Shown here piece by piece: positions 1 through 7,901 of a stretch of DNA of 64,000 nucleotides (the first letter of the stretch is position 1; each line of letters opens with the position of its first letter). Source of the DNA: Allomuricauda sp. M10. Its GTDB lineage: Bacteria > Bacteroidota > Bacteroidia > Flavobacteriales > Flavobacteriaceae. The stretch spans positions 1-64,000 of the forward strand of contig NZ_JAJGBN010000009.1 in the NCBI RefSeq assembly GCF_020782875.1, read 5' to 3'. The position numbers were made by a program, and so were the translations under genes. A model generated the notes under the pieces. The model ran no database searches. It was not told the origin of the DNA and was given only the letters and a program-made list of their open reading frames with translations.

Positions 1-1080
1 CCCTGCACTGGGGTCCAGGGCTATGACATCTGCAAGGTCCTGTGCCTCCGTTGCCGTGACCACATATGGCGTTCCTGCGGAACCGTCACCTGTCACAACG
101 TTTATCCCTGCGCCTGTCACGATTGTTTCCGTTCCGTCCGCTGCGTTATTGGTTATCTGGGTGTCCACATAGTTCTTGGTCGCGGCGTCCGTTGCCACGG
201 CGGGTTCGTCGACGTTGATCAATTTGTTAAGGCCCAAATCAACATCTGCAACTGCAGCATCAAATCCACTAAGTGAAATATTGCTTTTGTCCAGTTTGTC
301 ATTGGTCACATTACCGTTCAATATTTTATCGGTGGTAACGGCATCGTTGGCCAACTCTAAACTGGTTATCCCATTGTCTGCAACGTCTAATGTGTAAGGA
401 ATGTCAATTCCGTTTCCATCACGCCTAAGGGTCGAATCAAAAGGACCAATTACTTCGTTGCCTACAATACTGTCTTTTTCGGTAATCGTCAAAGCCGTTT
501 CATTGGTCAAGGTCCATTGGCTACCATTCCATCTAAAAATTTCCCCAATGTTGTTTCCGTCCTCAAATTTGGCCGTAGATACAGATTTCGCGGCCAAAAG
601 GCGACCTGTTACGGATGCGGCCTGTATCTTGGTGTCCGCGTTTATGGAAGAGTTCACAATGTTGGCCCCTGTAATTTGGTTTACCTCAAAATTGTAGTTC
701 GTACTGCCATCAAGGTTGGTGGTAGGGGTAATCACCACAGTACTGTCCAACGCGTTGGGATTCAGCTGGCTCAGATAGTCTGCCCTGGTACTTACCGTAA
801 ACGTGTTGTCAAATTCTTCGCAGATGTTGATCCATTGGGATCCATCGTAATAATGGATGCAATCATGATCGGTGTTGTATACCAACGCTCCCCGTAAGGG
901 TGAAATGGAATTCATTTCGGCATCGGAGACCCTGGTAATGACCAGTACACGGGAACTGCTCTCCAGTTCCAAAATCGATGCGGCATTCAGGTTTTGTGGG
1001 TTGTCGCCAATCTTTACCTGCCCAATAAGGGTATTGATCATGAGTAGGACAACGACCAAGGTTGCAATGTAAGTTCTCAC
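1..1080 (-). CDS. Secreted repetitive surface protein, N-terminal part (3' end outside window)
   Basis: An open frame of about 360 codons runs off the left edge on the minus strand. It starts at a GTG at 1078-1080; the frame upstream holds no ATG before a stop. The first 20 residues form a hydrophobic signal peptide (RTYIATLVVVLLMINTLIGQ). Next come a segment typical of Bacteroidota surface proteins (ASILELESSSRVLVI, then YYDGSQWINIC) and Asn/Thr/Asp-rich repeats. A motif KLINVDEPAVATDAATKNYV resembles phage tail-fibre and flavobacterial adhesin repeats. The function is inferred to be an outer-surface adhesin or matrix protein, and no catalytic domain is visible. The C-terminal sorting domain, if any, lies outside. 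A promoter-like box lies 35 nt upstream of the start. Confidence 0.75.
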   Translation of the reverse strand, partial: MRTYIATLVVVLLMINTLIGQVKIGDNPQNLNAASILELESSSRVLVITRVSDAEMNSISPLRGALVYNTDHDCIHYYDGSQWINICEEFDNTFTVSTRADYLSQLNPNALDSTVVITPTTNLDGSTNYNFEVNQITGANIVNSSINADTKIQAASVTGRLLAAKSVSTAKFEDGNNIGEIFRWNGSQWTLTNETALTITEKDSIVGNEVIGPFDSTLRRDGNGIDIPYTLDVADNGITSLELANDAVTTDKILNGNVTNDKLDKSNISLSGFDAAVADVDLGLNKLINVDEPAVATDAATKNYVDTQITNNAADGTETIVTGAGINVVTGDGSAGTPYVVTATEAQDLADVIALDPSAG

Positions 1081-1115
1081 AGTGTTTGTTATTTGAGGTT
1101 TCCAAACGGAAACAA

Positions 1116-1123
1116 CAAATCTA
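1116..1123 (-). promoter_or_regulatory. -7 promoter box for the surface protein gene
   Basis: TAGATTTG on the minus strand matches the Bacteroidota -7 consensus TAnnTTTG, 35 nt upstream of the GTG start. I see no convincing -33 TTG at the right distance. Confidence 0.4.
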
Positions 1124-1198
1124 AGGTTATGCTTCCATATTCATATGAATTTCCGTCAAAACACGAAATTCAAGGGTGAACGGGAAAATCCCTTTGGG

Positions 1199-1206
1199 TA
1201 TATTTG
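1199..1206 (+). promoter_or_regulatory. -7 promoter box for the 1294-2825 operon
   Basis: TATATTTG matches TAnnTTTG exactly and would leave a leader of about 85 nt before the ATG at 1294. The intergenic space is divergent, so this box and the minus-strand box at 1116-1123 face away from each other. Confidence 0.45.
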
Positions 1207-1293
1207 TAGGTAGAATTAACAAAAGTTTAGAACCCCTTCGCTTTTATATATGGGCACCATGGACTTTCTTTAACGTGTGCTAAACACTTTATT

Positions 1294-2034
1294 ATGAAAA
1301 AAATTATCTTGATCTTGTTCTCGTTGCTGGTATCGGGTTGGTCCCTTGCACAGGATGGCCGCCAACTGCTCAGGGGGAAGGTGTTGTACCGGAGCTCCAA
1401 TGTGCCCAATGAGAACGTGATCAACTCCACCTCTGGCGAGGCCACCATTACCAATGATAATGGGGAATTTGCCATTGAGGTGAAGACAGGGGATAAGATT
1501 GTGTTCACGGCGGTAAACTACCAATTGGAAGTAGTGACCATTACTCCCGAAATCTTACAGAACAACCGCTTGGTGGTTGAGGTGAACGAGAAGATTCGTG
1601 AGTTGGACGAAGTGGTGGTAACGCCCGAAAACCAGGCCAAATTTTTGGAGGTGAAGAACGAGGATTTCAAGGAATTCGACTACGAAATCGACCGGAATAC
1701 GGAGGTGGTGAACGTTGCTGAATCCAGAACGGTTCGTGGCATGCAGGACGGGCTCAATTTTGTGAATATTTTCAAGGCACTCTTCAAATCCCGACAAGGG
1801 GAAGGTGGCGAGGAAAGGGAACCCCTAAAAGTCAGCGAAGTCCTCCGCCATGTGTACGACGATGAGTTCTTTGTGGTGGATCTTAAATTGCCACAGGATA
1901 AAATCGATGCCTTTTTATTGTATTGCGACGATAAGATTCCATCACAGACCTTGCTCAAAAAAGAAAACGAATTTCAATTGATCGATTTTCTGGTGACCCA
2001 AAGCAAATCCTATTTGGAAACCCTCGAAGAATGA
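1294..2034 (+). CDS. Carboxypeptidase-like regulatory domain protein (paralogue 1)
   Basis: 246 aa with a signal peptide (hydrophobic residues 4-20, SLAQ cleavage context). The next ~80 residues look like the CarboxypepD_reg-like beta-sandwich found at the N-terminus of TonB-dependent receptors: LRGKVLYRSSN, then GEATITNDNGEFAIEV, then IRELDEVVV. Unlike a receptor there is no plug or barrel; a charged C-terminal half follows. It is inferred to be a periplasmic or envelope-associated protein of unknown role. The stop codon overlaps the ATG of the next gene (ATGA), so the two are translationally coupled. Its neighbour has the same architecture, which points to tandem duplication. Confidence 0.8.
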   Translation: MKKIILILFSLLVSGWSLAQDGRQLLRGKVLYRSSNVPNENVINSTSGEATITNDNGEFAIEVKTGDKIVFTAVNYQLEVVTITPEILQNNRLVVEVNEKIRELDEVVVTPENQAKFLEVKNEDFKEFDYEIDRNTEVVNVAESRTVRGMQDGLNFVNIFKALFKSRQGEGGEEREPLKVSEVLRHVYDDEFFVVDLKLPQDKIDAFLLYCDDKIPSQTLLKKENEFQLIDFLVTQSKSYLETLEE

Positions 2035-2825
2035 GAAACTTTTGGGCTTGCACGGCTTTTTTTATGGTGTTTTTGGTCAGCGCCCAAGATGGGGAGGGCA
2101 AAACATTATACGGAAAGGTGGTAAGTGATGATGAGGATGTGGTGGGCGTTGTGGTCCAAAACATCACTGCCGATAAGGCCGTAATCACCGATTTTGAAGG
2201 CAAATTCGCTATCGAGGTACAGGTTAATGATACCTTGGTGTTTTCTGCAGTTCAGTTTGTAAAAAAAGTATTGCCCGTGACCGAGGTGCTCTACCATGCC
2301 AGCTATATTGAAGTGCCGATGGTGGAATTCGTAAACCAACTTAAGGAAGTAGTGGTAAGTCCGTACAACCTTTCCGGGGATTTGACCCAGGATCTTGGTA
2401 AATTAAGTTTGCAAAAAGACGTAAGTGCCGAAGCTTTGAAATTGCCCAATGCACACCAACGGATTCCCACCCAAAGTGAGCGGATGCTGGATCAGGCTAC
2501 CATTGGAAAATTCAATATGGGTATGATCTTGAGCCCGCCCTTGGATCCTTTGATCAATGCCATTACGGGTCGCACCAAAATGTTGAAAAACCGAGTCAAG
2601 GTGGACAATACCTACGCCAGGACCCAACGTGTCCAGGATTTTTATGTGGATTCCCTTTTTGTGGCCACATTAAAGATTCCCATGGAAAAAATTGATGATT
2701 TTATGTATTTCTGCGAGGTGGATGAGGCCTTTCAGTCCACAGTGGACACCCATGACAAACTTAGGATCTGGGATTTTATGCTGGAAAAGAGCAGGGCCTA
2801 CCGGAAAAACAACAACCTGGACTAA
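2031..2825 (+). CDS. Carboxypeptidase-like regulatory domain protein (paralogue 2)
   Basis: 264 aa; starts at the ATGA overlap with the preceding gene. It has a short signal peptide (FWACTAFFMVFLVSAQ) and then the same beta-sandwich pattern as its neighbour (LYGKVVSDDEDVVGVVVQNI, GKFAIEVQVNDTLVFSAVQF, LKEVVVSPYNL). Its C-terminal half also ends with a similar module: VATLKIPMEKIDDFMYFCE here against VVDLKLPQDKIDAFLLYCD in the first copy. The conserved tail suggests a shared function, which I cannot name. It is probably envelope-associated. It lies in a short operon with the preceding gene; the DUF6702 and M1 peptidase genes follow in the same direction. Confidence 0.8.
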   Translation: MRNFWACTAFFMVFLVSAQDGEGKTLYGKVVSDDEDVVGVVVQNITADKAVITDFEGKFAIEVQVNDTLVFSAVQFVKKVLPVTEVLYHASYIEVPMVEFVNQLKEVVVSPYNLSGDLTQDLGKLSLQKDVSAEALKLPNAHQRIPTQSERMLDQATIGKFNMGMILSPPLDPLINAITGRTKMLKNRVKVDNTYARTQRVQDFYVDSLFVATLKIPMEKIDDFMYFCEVDEAFQSTVDTHDKLRIWDFMLEKSRAYRKNNNLD

Positions 2826-2882
2826 GGTTTTTGGCAAGCAAATTGCTGAAAACAGAGTAAATCTGTAACATTGCCTATCCCA

Positions 2883-3419
2883 ATGGAGTCAAAATACAAT
2901 ATGATGAGAATGAAAAAATCAAGAATAATGCTATTGCCATTGGCAATACTGCTTTTTCTGTCCTTCACCTCTGTACACAAATTCTATGTTAGCGTTACCA
3001 ATGTGGTCTATTCCGAAGAAGATAAGGCCATGCAGATCACGAGCCGAATCTTTATAGATGACCTTGATGCCCTGATGGAGGAACGTTATGGTATCAAATC
3101 GCAATTGGCAACCCCAAATGAATCCAAGTTGGCAGACGAGTATCTGGAGAAATATTTTAGGGCCAAGTTTCTGGTAGAGATCAACGGAAAACCCATAAAA
3201 TATAACTTTTTGGGCAAGCGGTACGATAAGGATGTGGCCATTTGTTACTTGGAAATCCCTAATCTGAACCTAAAGGATGTCAAATCCATTTCGGTACAGA
3301 ACGAGATTTTGACCGACCTGTTCGATGAACAGCAAAACGTGGTGCACGTAAAATGGGCCGGACACAAGAAAAGTTTTGTACTCATCAAAGGGAATAATAA
3401 AGGAATGTTAAACTTATAA
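2883..3419 (+). CDS. DUF6702 family protein
   Basis: About 178 aa from the ATG at 2883. An upstream TTG at 2871 and later ATGs at 2901, 2904 and 2910 are alternatives. An N-terminal hydrophobic segment (IMLLPLAILLFLSFTS) looks like a signal peptide or anchor. It is followed by HKFYVSVTNVVYSEEDKAMQ and RIFIDDLDALME, which I recognise as the DUF6702 family, widespread in Bacteroidota and almost always next to an M1-family metallopeptidase, as here. No catalytic motif is visible. A sloppy promoter-like element (TAACATTG) ends 10 nt before the chosen start. The function is unknown; a periplasmic partner of the following peptidase is plausible from context only. Confidence 0.75.
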   Translation: MESKYNMMRMKKSRIMLLPLAILLFLSFTSVHKFYVSVTNVVYSEEDKAMQITSRIFIDDLDALMEERYGIKSQLATPNESKLADEYLEKYFRAKFLVEINGKPIKYNFLGKRYDKDVAICYLEIPNLNLKDVKSISVQNEILTDLFDEQQNVVHVKWAGHKKSFVLIKGNNKGMLNL

Positions 3420-3479
3420 CGTAACGTTAACAATTGGTTAAAATGCGTTATTTTTCACCGTTTTAAAATCAAATAGAAA

Positions 3480-5795
3480 ATGAACAAAGTCAAGTATTGC
3501 ATGGCTTCTGTGTTGTTCCTAATGGGAGCACTGGTAATGGCACAGGAAGAAGGCGACGTAAAAACCGAAAGGGAACCTGGACACTATAACCAAAGCAGGT
3601 TTAAACAAATGTACGAGGAGTTTGCCACTCCAAACACCTATCGCTCCGCTTCTGGGGCCCCAGGACCTGATTACTATCAACAACAGGCAGATTATGTGAT
3701 CAATGTACAGTTGGATGATAAAAATGCCAAGATCAATGGTGAGGAAACCATCACCTATCATAATAATTCACCGGACGATCTAGAGTTCCTTTGGGTACAG
3801 TTGGACCAGAACGTCCGTGCCAAGGATTCCAAATCCCCTTTGCGTGACGGTAACGGCGTGAACATCGCCTACACGGCTGGCAATTTTGCGGAAACGTTCA
3901 TCAGCGAACCTTTTGATGGGGGTTTCAATATTGAATGGGTGAAGGATGCCAGTGGAAAACCATTGACCTATACCATCAACCAGACCATGATGCGTGTGAA
4001 CATTCCACAACCGTTGAAGAGCGGTGAGAAGTTGTCCTTCTCCGTAAAATGGTGGTACAACATTCCTGATCACACGGTGAACAGGGCCCGTTCCGGCTAC
4101 GAATATTTTGAAAAGGATGGTAACCGTGCCTATGTGATCGCACAGTTCTTCCCAAGAATGGCTGTGTACAGCGATGTGGAAGGATGGCAGAACCATCAGT
4201 TCTGGGGAAGCGGTGAGTTTGCCCTTCCATTTGGAAATTATGATGTGAGCATTACCGTTCCTGCCGACCACGTGTTGGACGGAACCGGTGTTTTACAAAA
4301 TAGGGAGGAAGTATTCTCCAAAGACATGATGAAGCGCTACAAGGAAGCGTTGAAATCTTATGACAAGCCAGTGATCATCGTGAACCAACAAGAGGCCGAA
4401 GCTGCTGAAAAAGGATTCGCGACCAATACCAAAACATGGAAGTTTAAGGCTACCAATGTTAGGGATTACGCTTTTGCCACTTCCCGTAAGTTCATTTGGG
4501 ATATGCAGGCCGTTAAGATCGGTGGTAAAGATGTAATGGCCGTGTCCTTATATCCAAAAGAAGGAAACCCGCTTTGGGAGGATTTGTCTACCAAAGCCGT
4601 GGCTCAAACTTTGAAAACGTACTCAGAGCATACTTTTGATTACCCATACCATAAGGCCATTTCGGTTCACGCCAAAAACCAAGGTATGGAGTACCCCATG
4701 ATCTGTTGGAACTACGGTCGTCCTAATGAGGATGGTACCATTTCCGATAGGGTTAAATACGGTATGATCAGTGTGATCATCCACGAGGTGGGCCACAACT
4801 TTTTCCCAATGATCGTAAACTCCGATGAGCGTCAATGGGGATGGATGGATGAAGGTCTTGATACCTTTATGCAGTATTTGGCCGAGCAGGATTTTGGAAC
4901 CAACAATCCGGATGTAATCGCTCCGAACGACAAATATCCTTCAAGAAGGGGTAACCCAGCGGACATCGTTCCCTACATGGCCGGAGATCAAAAATACATT
5001 TCTCCCATCATGTCCAACCCAGAAAATGTATACCAATTGGGACCAAATGCCTATGCCAAGCCAGCAACGGCACTTAACATCCTAAGGGAAACCGTTATGG
5101 GCAAAGAGCTTTTTGACCATGCCTTCAAAACCTACGCACAACGTTGGATGTTCAAGCACCCAACCCCTGAGGATTTCTTCCGTACCATGGAAGATGCTTC
5201 GGCAGTGGATTTGGACTGGTTCTGGAGGGCTTGGTTCTACACTACCGATTATGTGGATATAGGCGTGAAAGGTGTTAAAAAATACTACGTGTCCAGCAAG
5301 CCTACCAAGGAAATGGAAAAATATATGGCAGATAGGAACCTAACCGAGGCCGATCTTCCTCCATTGGTTTATTTGGCAGAAGAGGAAAGCGAAGACTTTA
5401 TGCCCGAGTTAAAAGGAAAATCCCCAACGGAGACTTCCAAAAACTTGAAGGAGTTTATGATGGACAACATGACCGAAGCCGAAAGGACTAAGGTGAAGGA
5501 GCCCAAATATTTCTACGAGATTACTTTTGATAAACCAGGAGGTGTTCCCATGCCATTGATCGTAGAATATACCTATGCCGATGGAACCAAGGAAAACATC
5601 ACCTACCCACCAGAGATTTGGAGAAAGAACGATGATGAGGTAAAAAGAGTGATTTCTTCCCAAAAGGAATTGGTTGGAATCGTGGTAGATCCCAAATTGG
5701 AGACTGCAGATATCGATACGACCAACAACTCTTGGCCTAAAAAAGAAGAGAAATCAGACTTTGATAAGTTCAAGGAGAACATCAAAGGAAAATAA
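3480..5795 (+). CDS. M1 family metallopeptidase (secreted)
   Basis: 771 aa with an N-terminal signal peptide (VLFLMGALVMAQ). The zinc-binding motif HEVGH is at residues 435-439, followed after exactly 18 residues by the third ligand Glu 458 in WMDEGLDTF, which is the M1 pattern HExxH-x18-E. A GxMEN-like substrate loop appears as GMEYP. The N-terminal beta domain (VINVQLDDKNAKINGEETI) fits the aminopeptidase N fold. It is expected to remove N-terminal residues from peptides in the periplasm or outside the cell. The gene follows the DUF6702 gene with a 60-nt gap and ends in a rho-independent terminator, so it is the last gene of this group. Confidence 0.9.
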   Translation: MNKVKYCMASVLFLMGALVMAQEEGDVKTEREPGHYNQSRFKQMYEEFATPNTYRSASGAPGPDYYQQQADYVINVQLDDKNAKINGEETITYHNNSPDDLEFLWVQLDQNVRAKDSKSPLRDGNGVNIAYTAGNFAETFISEPFDGGFNIEWVKDASGKPLTYTINQTMMRVNIPQPLKSGEKLSFSVKWWYNIPDHTVNRARSGYEYFEKDGNRAYVIAQFFPRMAVYSDVEGWQNHQFWGSGEFALPFGNYDVSITVPADHVLDGTGVLQNREEVFSKDMMKRYKEALKSYDKPVIIVNQQEAEAAEKGFATNTKTWKFKATNVRDYAFATSRKFIWDMQAVKIGGKDVMAVSLYPKEGNPLWEDLSTKAVAQTLKTYSEHTFDYPYHKAISVHAKNQGMEYPMICWNYGRPNEDGTISDRVKYGMISVIIHEVGHNFFPMIVNSDERQWGWMDEGLDTFMQYLAEQDFGTNNPDVIAPNDKYPSRRGNPADIVPYMAGDQKYISPIMSNPENVYQLGPNAYAKPATALNILRETVMGKELFDHAFKTYAQRWMFKHPTPEDFFRTMEDASAVDLDWFWRAWFYTTDYVDIGVKGVKKYYVSSKPTKEMEKYMADRNLTEADLPPLVYLAEEESEDFMPELKGKSPTETSKNLKEFMMDNMTEAERTKVKEPKYFYEITFDKPGGVPMPLIVEYTYADGTKENITYPPEIWRKNDDEVKRVISSQKELVGIVVDPKLETADIDTTNNSWPKKEEKSDFDKFKENIKGK

Positions 5796-5815
5796 TCAAA
5801 AAAAGACTGTTAAAG

Positions 5816-5843
5816 AGCCTCGTGATTTCACGGGGCTTTTTTT
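5816..5843 (+). terminator. Rho-independent terminator after the M1 peptidase
   Basis: A 9-bp stem (AGCCTCGTG with CACGGGGCT, one G-U pair), a 4-nt loop and a T7 tail lie 20 nt after the stop codon. Confidence 0.85.
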
Positions 5844-5864
5844 ATTTTGCTAATAAGTTCTGAT

Positions 5865-5872
5865 TATATTTG
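5865..5872 (+). promoter_or_regulatory. -7 promoter box for tatA
   Basis: TATATTTG ends only 4 nt before the ATG at 5877. If used, transcription would begin at or near the start codon, giving a leaderless or nearly leaderless mRNA. A TTG lies 15 nt upstream of the box, slightly closer than usual. Confidence 0.45.
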
Positions 5873-5876
5873 TTGT

Positions 5877-6146
5877 ATGCATTTTCTATTCATTAGCGGA
5901 GCGGAAATTTTCTTCATCCTATTTATTGTGGTGATGGTGTTTGGGGCGGACAAGATACCTGGTATTGCCAAAGGTTTGGGCAAAGGTATGCGCCAGCTGA
6001 AGGATGCCACGGATGATATTAAGCGCGAAATCCAAAAAAGCGCGGATGTCGACACAGACTTTACCAAAGAGATCCGCAAGGAACTCAATGAGGTGAAGAA
6101 AAATGTGGACGAGGTTACCGGCTCCATCAAAAGGGACATTAAGTAA
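5877..6146 (+). CDS. tatA: Sec-independent translocase component TatA/TatE family
   Basis: 89 aa from the ATG at 5877; a TTG at 5847 in the same frame falls in the terminator/promoter region and is unlikely. It has the classic TatA build: a short N-terminus, one transmembrane helix (IFFILFIVVMVFG), the FGADKIPGIAKGLGKGM hinge with amphipathic helix, then a charged tail. TatA subunits oligomerise to form the pore that exports folded, twin-arginine proteins across the inner membrane. tatC is not in this window. The next gene starts 3 nt after the stop, so they form an operon. Confidence 0.88.
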   Translation: MHFLFISGAEIFFILFIVVMVFGADKIPGIAKGLGKGMRQLKDATDDIKREIQKSADVDTDFTKEIRKELNEVKKNVDEVTGSIKRDIK

Positions 6147-6149
6147 TAC

Positions 6150-6722
6150 ATGTGGGAAGATTTGCTCAAATGGGACCGGGATACGTTTGTGTATCTCAAC
6201 AGTTTGGGCATAGAACGGTATGATGGATTTTGGTCTACCGTTACCAATATAACCACTTGGATTCCTCTTTTCTTATTATTTCTGTACCTGTTGTTTCAAA
6301 AGTTTGACAGGAAGGAAGCCCTTTTCAAGTTTTTTACCATTATGGGGTTGGTGATCTTTATCACCATCATTACCCATTGGACCAAAATTTCCGTGGCACG
6401 ACTACGTCCCAATAACACAGAAGAAATCAATACGATTATTCGAATATTGAAAAGCCCGACGGATTACAGTTTCTTTTCGGGCCATGCCTCCAGTTCGTTT
6501 TCCATTACCACCTTGGTGTTTTTATTTTTAAGGAAGCAGGTGAAATGGGCGTTCCTGTTTTTTCTTTGGCCGCTTTTGTTCTGTATGAGCCGCATTTATG
6601 TGGGGGTACATTTTCCCATCGACATTATAGTGGGGTCTGTAGTTGGGATTTTATCAGGAATGTTGTTCTATGGGCTGTACAACCGGTTTATAGCACCCGG
6701 CTTAAGGTCAGTCCGTCCCTGA
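6150..6722 (+). CDS. PAP2 family phosphatase (membrane)
   Basis: 190 aa integral membrane protein with all three phosphatase signatures in order: K-x6-RP (KISVARLRP), SGH (FFSGHASSS) and SR-x5-H-x3-D (SRIYVGVHFPID). Such enzymes dephosphorylate undecaprenyl diphosphate, phosphatidic acid or lipid A phosphates at the membrane; the substrate cannot be told from sequence. Hydrophobic segments are near residues 30-47, 60-75, 118-150 and 155-180. It is transcribed with tatA (3-nt gap). Its last 35 nt overlap the 3' end of the convergent O-methyltransferase gene. Confidence 0.87.
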   Translation: MWEDLLKWDRDTFVYLNSLGIERYDGFWSTVTNITTWIPLFLLFLYLLFQKFDRKEALFKFFTIMGLVIFITIITHWTKISVARLRPNNTEEINTIIRILKSPTDYSFFSGHASSSFSITTLVFLFLRKQVKWAFLFFLWPLLFCMSRIYVGVHFPIDIIVGSVVGILSGMLFYGLYNRFIAPGLRSVRP

Positions 6723-7329
6723 TGGGTAGAAGGACCGTCTCCACTCTGGGGTCGGTTTTCAATTTTTCATTATAGGCGAGTAATGCTTCCGTGGCCTTGT
6801 CCCCTTTTTGTAATGGCTCTACCACCTTTCCGGACCATAATACGTTGTCAGACAGAATGATGCTCCCAGGTCTGGTCTTGGTGATCGCGGCTTCAAAATA
6901 GGCGTCATAGTTCACTTTTTGCGCATCGATAAAAACCAGGTCAAAGGTCTTGTCCAAGTTGGGAATGATATCCAAGGCATCACCCGTATGTTGAAAAATC
7001 TGGTCTCCAAAATCACTTCTGTCAAAATATTTTCGCTGAAGCTGATACAGCTCCTCGTTCACTTCAATGGTGTGCAGTTCACCATTTTTCTGAAGACCTT
7101 CTGCCAAACAAAGGGCAGAATAGCCGGTGTAGGTACCTATTTCCAAAATATAGGCAGGGTTGATGATCTTGGAGAGCATGCTCAATACCCTTCCTTGAAA
7201 ATGTCCTGTGATCATGCGTGGTTGCACCACCTTTAAATGGGTTTCACGGGTCAGTTCCGTAAGTAGCAGAGGTTCAGGTTCCGAGTGGTTGGCTATATAA
7301 CTTTCCAATAAGGGTGATAGGAAATGCAT
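6688..7329 (-). CDS. SAM-dependent O-methyltransferase
   Basis: 213 aa from the ATG at 7327-7329. The SAM-binding glycine loop is EIGTYTGYSALCLAEGL, with the acidic ribose ligand in HTIEVNEE and the metal/catalytic region in LVFIDAQKVNYDAYFE and SDNVLWSGKV. This is the metal-dependent small-molecule O-methyltransferase family 3 (catechol/caffeoyl-CoA type). The substrate is unknown. The gene overlaps the PAP2 gene tail to tail. A minus-strand TATTTTTG box lies 13 nt upstream. Confidence 0.85.
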   Translation of the reverse strand: MHFLSPLLESYIANHSEPEPLLLTELTRETHLKVVQPRMITGHFQGRVLSMLSKIINPAYILEIGTYTGYSALCLAEGLQKNGELHTIEVNEELYQLQRKYFDRSDFGDQIFQHTGDALDIIPNLDKTFDLVFIDAQKVNYDAYFEAAITKTRPGSIILSDNVLWSGKVVEPLQKGDKATEALLAYNEKLKTDPRVETVLLPIRDGLTLSRVL

Positions 7330-7342
7330 GTACAAGTTTTCG

Positions 7343-7350
7343 CAAAAATA
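7343..7350 (-). promoter_or_regulatory. -7 promoter box for the O-methyltransferase
   Basis: TATTTTTG on the minus strand, 13 nt before the ATG at 7329. It matches TAnnTTTG; no clear -33 element is visible. Confidence 0.45.
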
Positions 7351-7393
7351 TAGAAAAGAACTACATTGGAATAGTTAATCAACCAAGTGAACC

Positions 7394-7861
7394 ATGTCCT
7401 CAACTGAAATACAAATACGCCGCGCTACCCTACAAGACTTACCTATTCTGTTGGATTTTGAACAAGGCATTGTTGAAGCCGAACGCCCTTTTGATGTGAC
7501 CATAAGGCAGGGTAAAGTGAGTTATTACGATCTGGAAAAAATGGTTCAGGATCCCAAATCCTGTGTGGTCGTTGCCGAAGTCGATGGTAAAATTGTATCC
7601 TCTGGCTATGCCATTTCCAAGCCAGCTAGGCATTATTTGGACCACGAGTTCTATGCCTATTTGGGTTTTATGTACACAGATGGGGCCTATCGAGGTCGCG
7701 GCATCAATGCCATGGTTGTGGATGCCCTTAAAAAATGGTCACAGGAGCAAGGTTTCAAGGAAATACGGTTGACCGTTTACAATGACAATGTGGGCGCCAT
7801 CAAAGCATATGAAAAAGTAGGTTTCAAAAAGCATATCATCGAAATGCGGCTGGAACAATAA
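7394..7861 (+). CDS. GNAT family N-acetyltransferase
   Basis: 155 aa. The acetyl-CoA-binding motif A region is FMYTDGAYRGRGINAMVVDA (R/Q-x-x-G-x-G/A as RGRGIN), followed by the NDNVGAIKAYEKVGFKK motif B typical of the family. The predicted reaction is acetylation of an amino group; the substrate is unknown. It begins a plus-strand run with kynU (40-nt gap) and may or may not share its transcript, since kynU has its own promoter-like box. Confidence 0.85.
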   Translation: MSSTEIQIRRATLQDLPILLDFEQGIVEAERPFDVTIRQGKVSYYDLEKMVQDPKSCVVVAEVDGKIVSSGYAISKPARHYLDHEFYAYLGFMYTDGAYRGRGINAMVVDALKKWSQEQGFKEIRLTVYNDNVGAIKAYEKVGFKKHIIEMRLEQ

Positions 7862-7877
7862 TTACCATCACAAATTG

Positions 7878-7885
7878 TATTTTTG
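7878..7885 (+). promoter_or_regulatory. -7 promoter box for kynU
   Basis: TATTTTTG, 16 nt before the kynU ATG; exact TAnnTTTG match. Confidence 0.45.
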
Positions 7886-7901
7886 AAGCAAACCTTAGCA
7901 T

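Noticed and set aside
5847-5876. Upstream TTG start for tatA
   Set aside because: It lies in the terminator/promoter zone; the ATG at 5877 gives the normal TatA N-terminus.
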